Source: Chrysoperla carnea
Lineage: Eukaryota; Arthropoda; Insecta; Neuroptera; Chrysopidae
DNA length: 64,000 nt
Assembly: GCF_905475395.1 (NCBI RefSeq)
Contig: NC_058342.1
Coordinates: forward strand, 37,256,640-37,320,639
Direction: 5' to 3'
Shown piece after piece: positions 12,601 through 23,435 of the stretch; positions within the stretch are counted from its first letter, which is position 1; each line of letters opens with the position of its first letter. The notes below the pieces were generated by a model, which saw only the letters and a program-made list of their open reading frames with translations, searched no databases and was not told where the DNA came from. A program made the translations under genes and the position numbers.

Positions 12601-15600
12601 AAGACATAAATAAAACAAACCTATTTACAAATACAAACAATATGAGGAATGGAGTAGGGAGGGAGTAGGAAGGGAGGCATGGATTGGTATTGGATCGAGT
12701 TGAATCGGGTTGAATCGTACATAATCGTATCGTAACTAAACTAAACAGAAACAGCACAGTAAACAGTTACAGTTACAGTTACAGTAATATAAGTATTATT
12801 GTTGATTGTTAAAATATAAAATGTTAAAGAGGGAAAGTTGTGTGTGCTTGGTTTGGCGGTGCGCTGCGAGTGATGCGAATGGTTCAAAATCAAATGGTTG
12901 TTCAAATGTTCAATGGTGTGATGCGATGGCCACAAATAATAAAAGACAGAAAACTGATTGCACTGCACATCACAGTTTTAGAAATAACGGAACTCTCCTT
13001 TCTTACCGAGATGCTCTTTCCGTACACGATCAGCAGCTACAGATTGTGGATGTGGTGGTCCAGCCGCGTGCTCATGTGAATTATTACTGGCGCCTGCGCT
13101 ATAACGTCCACTCACTGATGATTCCTGCAGAATAGATATGGTCATTTACAACTATAAAAAGGACTAACCTGCGTTAATATTTATGTACATAAATCTTTAT
13201 ATTGTTGGTGTTCCCTAAACCTGATGAACATGGTACTTGGTACTTGGTATCTACAACCCTACTCACTACTCTACTAGTGCCTTACCTAACAAATAGTACC
13301 TATTCCTACACTAACGAACTTACAGAAAACCACAAGAAAATTCTATCTCTTCTATTGAGAAAAAAAAATTCAACATTTGGTTCCATTCTCACAGTCATTA
13401 CTTCTAATTAATGTTCAAAATAAATACTCGACGACAAAAAAAAAGCGACAATTTTAATGTAGTTAAAAACACACAATATTGGCATGTAACTTTTGTTATC
13501 ACGGATCCTGATAGGTCTGCGGCCTGAGGGTATTTTAGAAAGGCTATGAATTTCGTAGGTGTTAGCCAGCACAGATTGAGGACGCGGTCTAAATTTCTTT
13601 CTAAATTGACTCACTAAAATTTCGCCGCAAATCTACAAGGACCAAAGATAACAGGTAAAGAATAAAACTTAAAGATGCGCTATATTCGAAGACTTGGGGT
13701 GTGATAGAATTGAGAAAAGTGGAATTAAAGAATTGGTTATGTTTTTTCCGTGTGATCACAATACTTTGAGTTTTTGTCATGTTCAAAATCACGCCTTTAT
13801 TCTTAAAACGAGCCCTAATACAGCTCAGAAGAACCAAAGAAAGCGAAGTGTATTTTAACGAAGCATAGAATGTTGCCTAATAAAATTGAAACAAAAATGT
13901 CTCTCTACTTATAAAAAAACTTATAAAATATAGCGATCCAAGACTATTTGTTTCTACAAAGTTCTAGTTTTTCGAAAAATTTAGTACTAATTCAATATAC
14001 GATTAAAATTGACTAGCTTTGAGATGCTCAATCGACTTGTATATATTGTTGAACGTCTGGGTATTACATAATCCCCAAACGATATTCCCCAAATGTGTAA
14101 AAGAATAACAGAATAACAGACAAATATACTTATATTTTGTGTACAGCATGTGCTAAAAATATTAATTTATAGGCAAAGAAAAACTATTTTTATTTATTTA
14201 CAGGAGGTATTATTTCATTATTATTTCATATTATCCAAATCCCTCGAATTGGATTCTTTTATTAAAATTTTCATATTTGCCAAATATAAATTTTAGCTGT
14301 TCATAATTTTGACCCTCCCCCTCTGATCCTTCACTTTGCAATGCTTTTTGGCTACACGTCATATTATTTCGCTAAATTGTGCCAAATTCTGTATATATAC
14401 CATTTAGCGAAAATATGACGTTGGGCTAGCCTCTCATGGTCAATATTTTTGATAGTATATTTAATAAGCTGCAAAATACCATAAAATGTGGAAAAGTGGT
14501 GGAAAAGCTCACAAATTTGTGTACGCATTGCTTAGACCTTCAGGAACGTTCAGCCGCACTAACCTCGACATTACAAAGAAAACTTGGGTAGTTTTCCCAC
14601 CCCCCAAAGCAATCCAAATAGTAACAGTGAAAACAGATTAAAATTTCACCTCGAAAATCGTCTCCCGAGAGCTTTCGAGGTCGCTGATCATGATTTCAAA
14701 GTTAGAAAGCAACTGAATACGGTTGCAACCTCATTAAAACTACCCCTGGAAGTGACAGATAAAAAATTTATTAAATTCAAAACTTTACTTCAAAAAAGTC
14801 TCTTAAGGAGCTTTTAGGTTCGCTGTTTACGAATCCAAGGTCAAAAAGCAACTGAGGATGGTTGCAACCCCATTCAAACTACCCTTTTCCACATTTTCAT
14901 TTGTCCTAGTCCCAGACTATCATATAAGCGTGATCTAAATTGTACATCCCCTCTAAAATATTATTCTGCAAGTAAGTTCATTGTAATTGGATGAAAGATA
15001 GCTCGGAATATCTTGGTAAAGAGGTTTTTCATTGGTCGCCCTGTATACGTATATTTATGAATACTTACTCATACAGTACAAGTACAGTAGGTTGTAGGTT
15101 GTAGGTTGTAGGTATAGTGTGAGTAAGGTTCGTGTGAGATATAATTGTCCGTTGGGAGTTATATATTTATGGTTGTGTACAAAACTTGAATTTGTGCCAC
15201 TTACCTCGCGTTGTATGTTGCCACGCACGTTCCTTATGTACAATGGATTGTTAAATATTTCATTTGGATCATTATTGCTGCTATTCAATCCAAAAATTTG
15301 TTGTGTCACAATTGTATGAGGTACATGTGCCACTTTACCATGTATGTTACGTGCCTTCCACCATTTTCGACTGTCGTCCAGAACCTGAAACAACCATACA
15401 ACGTTTTTTTCTTCACGAAAATATAGACTTAGACATTGTATTCAAAGTAAATCGGAAGAGGTGGGGATATGGGGGGTTGTCAACTTCTCTATTCCCTTCG
15501 ATCTTTTTTGTTGAATTAATTTCTCATGATTTTAAACGCTTTACGGTTCCCCGAAACTTTCCAAACAGAACTAAAGGGTTGAAAATCTGAACGAGGGTTA

Positions 15601-18600
15601 ACTTAGTGCTAAAGAAGGTCCTTTTGTGGTTAGTCATCTCCCAGACTCCTCTCTCCCCATTTTTATGTAACCCCATGCACTCCTCATTTTCGCGCACCTA
15701 CAAAGCCCCTCCAAATTGAGGTACAGGTTGATGGTGTGATAAAGGCTTACTATCCAGCCCTTTTTCTTATTATTACATAATTAAGTGTTCTAAAACATGA
15801 CCTTAGTATCGGCGCTGTACTGCTCATAAGTTTTTTAAATCCCAATTGACATCTACAGGACATCTATGTTGGAAAAATTAAATAGAATATTGGTCGTACA
15901 AAGTGATTAACTTCTTTTTTCGAAAACATATTTTAAGAAGTACTGTGCGCATTGAAGAGCAATTCAGAAATCAAGTAAGAATTGAAAAGGCTGAACATAC
16001 CTCTAGATATTCTCCACGAACTACTGTTAATTCTTTGTCATTGTTCGCCGTTCGTGGATAAGTAACTTGGACAACATTTGCACCTTTTGCTTGTAATTCT
16101 TCGAGCCATGCCTCCTGCGACAGATCACCACCAGTTGGACGATCATCCACGCCGCTACGTTCAATCGAATCCAGTGATATGTCACTTCGAGCACTTAAAT
16201 CTTGTAAACTCATATGTCCAATACCCAATTCAGAGCTTGGATTCGGTTCACCTTTTGAATTATCTGGTGGATTACGTCCATCGTACATGTAACGTCGCAT
16301 TTCTGGTAACGGTTGTTCATAGCCAAAATAATCACTACCATAATTTAAATCTCCTTGTGAGTCACGATTCGATTTACCAGAGTACGTGACCACTGGTTCA
16401 TGTTCATCCACAACGGGGAAATCTGGAGACCAGCCATCCAAAAATACTGGATGATATGATGGCACATTGCCTTTCCATTGATCTCTGTAAGTAAATACAT
16501 TTTTTTTAAACAACCGCCAAAGAAATTTCATGATACAATTAGCTTACCTAGATGTGAGCCAAGCACTCCCCAACGAATGCCATAATTCAGTCTCTTTGCT
16601 GGTTACACAATTAATTAATAAGTTGATAGCTTCGCGCGTTAATAATGGCGAAATGACTTTTGCTGGTAAATTTGGTTCATAGTAAGTTTCATGTGATGCA
16701 TCCACAATCAATGCTAATGGTGTGAACAGGAAATGTACTAATTCCGGTGCGTTTGGATCATGTATATGTGCCTTTAATTTCGCTAACAAATTAAATGATA
16801 ATTTAAATTTTTGGAAAATATCAATAAAATCACGTTCTGGTGGTGGTTTTGTACGCATTGTTAAAATGCCATCACCTAAATCTCGTTTTTTCGATTTTCG
16901 ATTTCTAAAACAAAATTTTTCAAAATTACTAATCTAAATAACAGGTAAAAGGTTAAAAAGGGTCAACCCAAAACTACGTAGCGAAGCTCAGTAGCTGTAA
17001 TAGTGAAGTGAAAAGCAAATATAATTTATATTATTTAATGGTAATAAAATAGATGAAAATTAAAAACCGCACCTATATTGGGGATTACCGGTATTTATTT
17101 TGTATAAAGCTGCTCGCATACGTCTCAATTATTTGATTTTATTTACAATAACACTTTAAGGATGTTCGAACGCCACGGCAATTTTGGATAAAAACCTTGA
17201 TTTTTTTTTAAATATGAAATTAAAATAAGTCTAAATTACTTCTGAAAATTTTAGGGGGAGGGGTGCGTTAAATCAATGACAAAGAAGTGTCTTTTGTGTC
17301 AAAATACCATAAATTTTCGGGGTTTTATTTGCGCTCTCCAAATGAAACTATAGGATTGAAAATCTATATGTAAATTGAGTTAGTTCCAAGATAATTCCAT
17401 TTAGGGGTGTCAAATTCCCAAACTCAACTCTATTTTTTTTATATCGAAAAATAATGGATTATCACAATTTTCTCGATTCAATGTTTAGAAAGTACCTTTT
17501 GGAAATGTGGATTCGCGCTTCCCCTTCTACCAGCCGCTTTTGGAAAATATTTTGCGAATGGATAATCCAATTTTGAGAATCGTCGACCGTATTTTATTAT
17601 TTTAGCGATGTAAAAAAGATGGTAGTGTTTAGGGTGCTTTAGTTTGGGAAGCTAGCATAGAATACGCGAGCTGATGATTTTAATAAAGGATTAAAAACAA
17701 AGTTTGGATAAAATGTTATTATTAGTTTTATCTCTGCTATGAAAGCTTTTTAGTAATATAATGAAAGTTTTCATTCACAACTCAACCCCCATGGTTAACT
17801 CCCTCCCTCAACCAACCACTCCAAATTAAATACTTTTTAACATCAATCCATCCATTGATCATCAATGCTTTTGTTTTTTTATTATTGTAACAGAGAAACT
17901 TCAAAAAAAAACAGAATAGAAAGAAGTTTTCCTTGTGAAAAACTTTATTTGAAAATGATTTCAAGAAAGTAGAAAGAATTAAATTAAATTCGATAAACAA
18001 ACTAGTTTTCACGAAAATTATTAAACGAGTAAAAAAACCTTATTTCAGGTTTTGCTTAGAGAACGCTTATTGGTGGGAACCCAACCCAATTTTTCTAAAA
18101 AAAACAAAAAGTGGAGTTTCAAAAGTGGAATGAATGAATAAAACTTACCGTCGACGGCGTTCTAATTCACGAGAAGCAGCCGCAACATGCTGTAATCGTG
18201 CTATAAACTTTTCAATATCATCAAAACAATGATTCAATATGGTGACGTCACGCTCATATTTTTCACTTGCTATGGAGCTGGTTTCATCATTTAACTCAAT
18301 ATCAGATTCACGATACGATTCACGATGAAAATTCGATTCCGTTGTGTTGACACGTTGACGATCATGCCGTGGACTTGGTGATTTTGTGGGTGGACCTGGT
18401 ATCACCGAATTACGATTACGTGTTAACATTTTACCAGCACGTAAATCTTTTAAGTCCTCAACTAGATCCTGTGCAGATATGCTTTGACACTGTAAATAAA
18501 TAAACATATTTTTCATCAATTTTACAGAACATAGTTAAGACTTATCTTTGTTTTGGCTTAACACTTGTCAATGTTAGGATTAAAAAACGTCACGTTGACG

Positions 18601-19755
18601 TAATTCAAAAGCAAACCGACTCACTTAATAATTATAACAATTGCAATGGGAATTAAAGAACTTATCTATGATAGTGATAATGTTAAGATATTTAGGTATT
18701 TATGAATATTAATATCCTGCAGCTCTATTTTATTTTAATAACTGATTGTTTAATTTATTGTTTGTTGATTTTGTTAATATTTTATAATCTTTGTAAATAC
18801 CGGACGTCACCCACCCAACCAAATACCATAAATATATTACTGTACTGTCAATAACAAATATCCAGACCAAATAAACGACCATATAAACGATCCATGGACA
18901 AACGTGGCTTAGAGAAGCCACTCAGACTTCTGTATCTAACACACGAGCAAGACAGTGATACCCTAACCAGTGTCAACCAATAATACGAGTAAAACAGAGA
19001 GACATTTTTTTCTATCAACTAATGTGATTGTCACAACCACATGAGCAGGTTATCAGTTTCTTTTAAAAACAAAATTAGGTTACTTCGAATCGAATTTGAA
19101 CCAGTAACATATGGATTGCTATTAATTGCAACTCCCAACTATTTTTCGATAGTAAAAATAGCGATAATACCGACGTGAATTGTAATATAAAATCGAGAAA
19201 TATAAATTAAATAAATACCTGAAAAATATGCATTTCAGATCGTTGATTATAATCACTATTCGAGCCATTTTTTCCCACAATAAACACTAATATATTATTA
19301 TAAATTTCCATTGGATCGTGGCTGGTAAAAGCAGTAGGTTCTTGGATCATGGATGCTGGAAATCGTTCCATAACACTCTACAAAAATAAAACAGTCCGAT
19401 TATGTATCGTGTGACCAAAAAAACAATTATCCACAAAAATCCACACATACCCCAGTTTCATAATCCATAATTAAAACCCATTGTCGATCCAAACATAATT
19501 GCATTTTTTGCGACCAAATCCCATTTGTTTTTTCCAATTGTAATAATCGTCGCATACCATCTGCTGGATAAACAACGTCAGTTTCTTTCGTAACCGTAAA
19601 TGTAGCCAAATGTTCCATTAAATATGTTGGTTTTTCGGAATCATCACTTAAAATACTATTATCAGGGGGGTCGCGTTCCCCTTCATCGCTGTTATAATCG
19701 CCATTCGATCGATATGCCATTTTAATACCACAAACTCAACACGCTACCAGATAAT
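436..19755 (-). CDS. Eps8: EPS8-like adaptor protein (PTB + SH3), 3' part beyond the window
   Basis: EPS8 proteins link receptor tyrosine kinase and Rac signalling to actin capping and bundling in the cytoplasm. Coding exons in transcript order: 19720-19451, 19377-19219, 18489-18149, 16904-16548, 16484-16001, 15384-15205, 13124-13007, 678-436. All junctions keep frame and give about 717 residues. The acceptor at 19755 leaves 35 nt of 5' UTR before ATG 19720. Residues about 30-165 resemble the EPS8 PTB domain (YLMEHLATFTV, then HIFQ at the exon 2/3 junction). Exon 4 and the start of exon 5 match the EPS8 middle region. An SH3 domain spans exons 5-6, about residues 517-570 (GEYLEVLDDSRKWWKARN, ending VPHTIV). 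Exon 8 is Ser/Thr-rich with a PPPPP run. The actin-binding C-terminus is not in the window. Exons 1-6 are secure; exons 7-8 rest on splice sites, phase and composition, across a 12.3 kb intron. Confidence 0.87.
4571..4800 (+). repeat. Dispersed repeat, CTGTCTGTGGC...GAACCGATTTT type
   Basis: The stretch reads from AACCCCCGAACTAAAAAAAG through a run of CTGT units to a GTAGCACCTA...GAACCGATTT motif. The same order of motifs recurs in diverged form at 10528-10900. Similar non-coding sequences are common in insect genomes; the parent element is not identified here. A short frame through it (from 4640) is not a gene. Confidence 0.55.
5051..5490. mobile_element. TIR element with TA flanks (pogo/Tigger- or mariner-like MITE)
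   Basis: The left end CAGTCAAAATTAGTTAT and the inverse of the right end (CAGTCAGAACAAGTTAT) are imperfect terminal inverted repeats. TA dinucleotides flank both ends (5049-5050, 5491-5492). Inside, repeated GGTTATAGCGACC-like motifs occur, plus a nested hairpin at about 5297-5372 (AGGAGCTAATTTGGTG and its inverse). There is no coding capacity. Related ends occur at 31062-31564 and near 49040, and internal motifs near 7204-7735. Confidence 0.65.
9690..10070 (+). pseudogene. Mariner-family transposase fossil (frameshifted)
   Basis: Two overlapping frames together resemble the C-terminal half of a mariner (IS630/Tc1/mariner) transposase. From 9780 one frame reads LRQSALINR and then SMLFHDKARRYV, matching the usual ALVNRKG...LHDNARPHV block with its catalytic Asp. 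From about 9881 a second frame reads PHPPYSLDLSTINYHLFKHF and FLTGRIF, matching the PPYSPDL.P.DYHLF block, including the third catalytic acidic residue. It ends near INRLVLRW, like the usual ...L.ERW end. A frameshift separates the two blocks and the N-terminal part was not recovered. The copy is dead. Confidence 0.83.
10528..10900 (+). repeat. Second, diverged copy of the CTGTCTGTGGC...GAACCGA repeat
   Basis: It shows ACCCCCAAACTGAAATAG, then GTGTTTATCTGTGCGTCTG, then GTAGCCCCTAAATGG followed by CGAACCGAC, in the same order as the 4571 copy. It lies in the long EPS8 intron and is non-coding. Confidence 0.5.
14352..14425. repeat. Short hairpin (about 21 bp arms)
   Basis: ACGTCATATTATTTCGCTAA near 14356 pairs with TTAGCGAAAATATGACGT near 14403, with a 2-nt bulge and a loop of about 25 nt. 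It lies in the EPS8 intron between exons 6 and 7. It is probably a small foldback or MITE remnant; no function is claimed. Confidence 0.5.
14640..14890 (+). repeat. Inverse relative of the 52042 tandem repeat
   Basis: GTTAGAAAGCAACTGAATAC with GGTTGCAACCTCATTAAAAC, then about 150 bp later AAAAGCAACTGAGGATGG with TTGCAACCCCATTCAAACTA. These match the reverse complement of the Cirl intron repeat. The short open frame here is an artefact. Confidence 0.5.
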
Positions 19756-19816
19756 CTACGAAAAATTGAAGACCAATTTAATTCGTACCAAAACTTAATT
19801 ATTTAAAGACTTTATA

Positions 19817-20010
19817 CAGTGGAACCTCAATAAATCGAACCTCGTTAAATTGTTATCCTCGGTAAGTCTAAATACATATAATTGCGTCTTTTTAAGTCGA
19901 AATTTTAGCAACTAAATCCTCTGTATCTCGAAATACTTGCTAAGTCAAAAACTCATTAACTCGAAATTTTTTGCATGTCCTTTGAGGTTCGAGTAAGTGA
20001 AGTTCCACTG
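19817..20010. mobile_element. 194-bp MITE, pogo/Tigger-like ends, TA target duplication
   Basis: It begins CAGTGGAACCTCAATAAATC and ends in AAGTTCCACTG, inverted to each other, with TA on both sides (19815-19816 and 20011-20012). CAGTGGAACCTC-type ends are typical of pogo/Tigger elements. It lies just upstream of the EPS8 coding start, in the presumed 5' intron, and has no coding capacity. Confidence 0.75.
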
Positions 20011-20366
20011 TATTATAAATTACAAATAAAATCAGAATTTTCTTGAAAAAATGGGCATGCAAAAATCAAACCAATTTTAGTACATGGAAAAAATGGATTT
20101 CTTGCCAAGAATTTAAAAGGTACGACTAGAATATTCCTATTTGTGCAAGAAATTTTGTTCGTATTTCAAAAAATTTTTCTTTTAATATTGTTCAGCCAAG
20201 AAAAACATTTTGTCTGGAATTTAAGGAAACATTCGCAAAGAAATCTTAGCCATTACACTTAAAAATTTGAGATTAAAAGTATTGTTATCACAATGACCGA
20301 AATTAGGATCAATAGAATTTCAAAATATTGTCTTTTCAAACCAAGATCAAAATGAAAGCTTATTAC

Positions 20367-20526
20367 AAAAGACAAGTTGGGATACCACAAGGATAGTCAA
20401 GGGGCCAATCAAACGTTTCAAAATGGTATTTTGACGGTTTGTATTTGAGCCAAAAAGAATTAAATTGATCGACATTTATATTGGGACCCAAATTCGACTC
20501 TTGTGGTATCCCAGCATGCCTTTTAG
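20367..20526. repeat. Foldback element, 24-bp arms
   Basis: AAAGACAAGTTGGGATACCA (20367-20390 region) is inverted at 20501-20525 (TGTGGTATCCCAGCATGCC). The 110 bp between them is non-coding. It is probably a MITE remnant. Confidence 0.5.
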
Positions 20527-20934
20527 CGACTAACAAATTCATAAAAATTACTAAACCAATTGTTCTAGAAATTGAAACAGATTTGAAATGATTAGAATTT
20601 TCTTAAAATTAATATACTTGATTCAAGTAGTCAATTATTTTAAATATGTTTTTATTGAAAGAAAATTTCAGATGGTTCTCTAGCAGAAACACAAGAAGAA
20701 AATCTTTTTAAAAACTTTGTATGCAAAAAGATTTTACCAAACCCACATATTATTTAAATGATGAAGGCCATATTACAAAAGTAAACATTCCACACGCGAA
20801 ATTAATATGCGAGCGTGTCTATGGCATTCCAAAAATTCCAATAATACACCCATATTGTGTGCCACAACACACAACACAAATCATTTGAAAAATTAATTGC
20901 ATTTACCTGTGATAGGATTTACCTGTGAATCGTG

Positions 20935-21170
20935 AAGCCACGATGGCAGACCACTCACAATTTTTACTTTTTTAATTAATTCCTCTTCACACACTTTTCA
21001 CAATACATTTTCCAAAAGATTTTCATGATTCAAAACATTTAAAAACACACACACAAAAACTTATTTTTTTATGGATCTGATTTGTTTTTGATTTTTTATT
21101 TTTGTTTTTTTTTTTTTTGGTTTTGGGTAAAATATTTATGAAACAAAAGTCACAACAAGTGGTTTTTTGT
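20935..21170 (-). other. Possible non-coding first exon of the EPS8 gene
   Basis: Coding exon 1 begins at a splice acceptor, so a 5' non-coding exon should lie upstream. On the minus strand a GC-richer stretch ends in GATTCACAG followed by GTAAAT (donor at 20934), with a second CACAG/GTAAAT donor about 20 bp further on (20912). The upstream end is not defined; the right limit given is a guess. This is inference from splice-like signals only. Confidence 0.27.
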
Positions 21171-21465
21171 TACTGAGTGGAGTTACTGAGTTTGATTTGA
21201 TTGCAAGGTGTGTTTGTGAGGTAAGTCAGTGTATGGGAGTGAGTACCCAATACTACAATAAATTCTGGTAAACGTCACCTTCAGCGGCCACATCCATAAC
21301 TTTCTGTTTAAACAATACTTTGTATTCATCATGGATATATCCAACTTTTGGCCCAATGGGTAAATTTAGGCATCAAATGGGGTGCAATTATTCTGACCTA
21401 CTCCCTTCATAATTTATAAATTGAAATTATTAACTTTTATATAACAAACTAAATAAATAATCAAG

Positions 21466-21575
21466 AACGTCATCTATGAACAGTAATCAGAAGTTACCAA
21501 TGATCAGAATCACTAACTTAATAGTATATTACACAGCTTTAATTATTATTACATAGGTGTCGTTTTTTCGATTGA
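21466..21575 (+). repeat. Dispersed ~105-bp repeat, copy 1
   Basis: The sequence from CGTCATCTATGAACAGTAAT to TTACATAGGTGTCG is repeated with substitutions at 33350-33452 in the same orientation. It is non-coding and its origin is unknown. Confidence 0.6.
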
Positions 21576-22289
21576 AGTTATTGGAGTTATTTCATTCACA
21601 CCGCTATGTTTTATCGGTGAATATTTTTAAAATATTATTTTTTAATTATCCATGATAGAGGCTAAGATGTTGGCTACAACTAGTAAGAAAGATCTTCCAA
21701 AAATAATGTCTGTAAAATCTTGTGAAAATGCATAAAAATATGATATTTTTCAGGATGAACATAGCTACTTTGTATCGGAAATTTATAAATATAATCACTG
21801 TGGTTAAGTTATGTAGTATTGGTATGGTATAGTAAACTATTATATGTAGTATGTACTATGGTATAGTATATAATATGACTTAAGTCAGGTAAGTCTATTT
21901 CATATCAGTACTAAATACGCAGCACAGGTAATATACGTATAGTCAAAGTCATTCAGAACGACATAATATAGTACATTAATACATGAATAGAGTGAAAAAT
22001 CTTTTAGGTCGTGCATCTGTTTCTTCCCATCGCTTCCACCATATTTGATATAGTGGAAGTAAATACGTTTTTTAATTTTAAATAAAAAATTTAAGGTAGT
22101 ACAAGCACCAAGGCAATTTTAGATTTAGGTTTGAAATTTATTTCTAATTTTCAACTATTGATGATGAATTTTGTTATAACTTCATGAATGTAGACGAAAA
22201 ATTAGAATACAATTTGCAGAATCGATTTTGTTCATATAAAAAAAACAAGCTTTTAATTTAAAGTTGCTTTGGTGCTAGTATATCCTTAA

Positions 22290-22462
22290 ATTTAAGGGAT
22301 AAACTGTTATTGTACTTAAAAGTAAAAAATAATTATTTCTATGAATCACTCATGCATGATTATTGAACACCTTCATCTTTTTAAAATAGTCATGTCAATA
22401 ATAACTTTCTACTCTTAATAGAAATAAAAGCTTGTCCAAGTATTTTTTAGTAAAATTTGATC
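22290..22462. repeat. Relative of the 56554 foldback element
   Basis: TTATTGTACTTAAAAGTA, GAATCACTCATGCATGATTA and AAAAGCTTGTCCAAGTATTT correspond to motifs of the 56554-56866 foldback in the same order. It is diverged and non-coding. Confidence 0.45.
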
Positions 22463-22940
22463 GTTATAAACGGTTTTTACTGTACAATACTGGACTGGTA
22501 TGATGTATGAATCAGTGAGTGGCGAGTACTGACTGAATGGTGAATAGTGAGTAAGTGAGTACACTTAAAAATATTACACAAATTCTTACCTAAATCCATA
22601 ATTTCATTGCATTGGCATTCCATTATTAAAATGCCTAAAAGAAAGTTTTCTCTATTTTTACCTTACTTCAATTTATTTGCTATTACTTAACAACACTTTA
22701 AATTAAGTGCCTTAACTAGCCATCAAACACCTAAATGAGTTAGCTATATCCTTAACGCATCAATCTTTAGGGACTGATTATTAATTTTTATGCAAGGAAC
22801 AACTTATACGAATTGATAATTCAGTCAATATTAATATTTTGCCCGTTATTATTACGCTACTAGAGGTAACCCAATCCTATCTTTATGACCATACTATAGG
22901 GTAACTCCATTCTTGGTCATAATTTTATACACTAATTAAC

Positions 22941-23435
22941 AGAGTTAATTGTTGAAATACCATGTATAGACAGTATTGATTACATTGTCACATTACACAT
23001 ACATTCATGTCACACATATATAACTGATATTCCCAAATAATACATACTATACAATTTGAGCCCTCACGGATAAACAGTGATGTTTACGAAAAAATGTTTC
23101 AAACAAAAGTTGTTTATATTTTTATAAGAAACATTTTTTACATTTAAACTTTTGTTCTATCCCTAACCGTTTACAAAATGGGTCCTACGGAATCAAGCCC
23201 AATTGACCTATGGTCTTCATTTACGAACTCGACCTCACTGTTTACGTCCTGAACACGCTTTAAAAATTTCAGCTTGATAAATCTTTTCGTTTTTGAGTTA
23301 TCGTGTTAACAGACGGACGGACAGACAATCGACTATACTAAAATTTTGTTCGTGGCATCAATATTTCTAAGCTTTACAAACTTGGGACTAAACTTAATAT
23401 ACCTTGATATATTTCATATATACATGGTATAAAAA
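22941..23435 (+). repeat. Dispersed family A, near-complete copy
   Basis: It starts AGAGTTAATTGTTGAAATAC and passes through the CCCTCACGGATAAACAGTGA block and the GACGGACGGACAGACA run. It ends at ACCTTGATATATTTCATATA and a TGGTATAAAAA tail. There are no long TIRs and no ORF. Confidence 0.75.

Larger units (their letters stand above)
679..13006 (-). other. 12.3 kb intron between EPS8 exons 7 and 8
   Basis: No convincing coding exon was found here. The contents are repeats and AT-rich sequence: a dispersed repeat of the CTGTCTGTGGC type near 4571-4800 and 10528-10900, a TIR element at 5051-5490 with related fragments near 7204-7735, and a mariner transposase fossil at 9690-10070. A GC-richer patch at 2040-2140 is unexplained. 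Short repeats include a GTTACC-like tract at 1400-1510 and a TAGG/TAGA run at 3190-3220. Confidence 0.6.

Noticed and set aside
12444..13135. Several overlapping plus-strand frames of 74-109 codons
   Set aside because: The 3' part is antisense to EPS8 exon 7; the rest is low-complexity (GTTACA and GGAG repeats).
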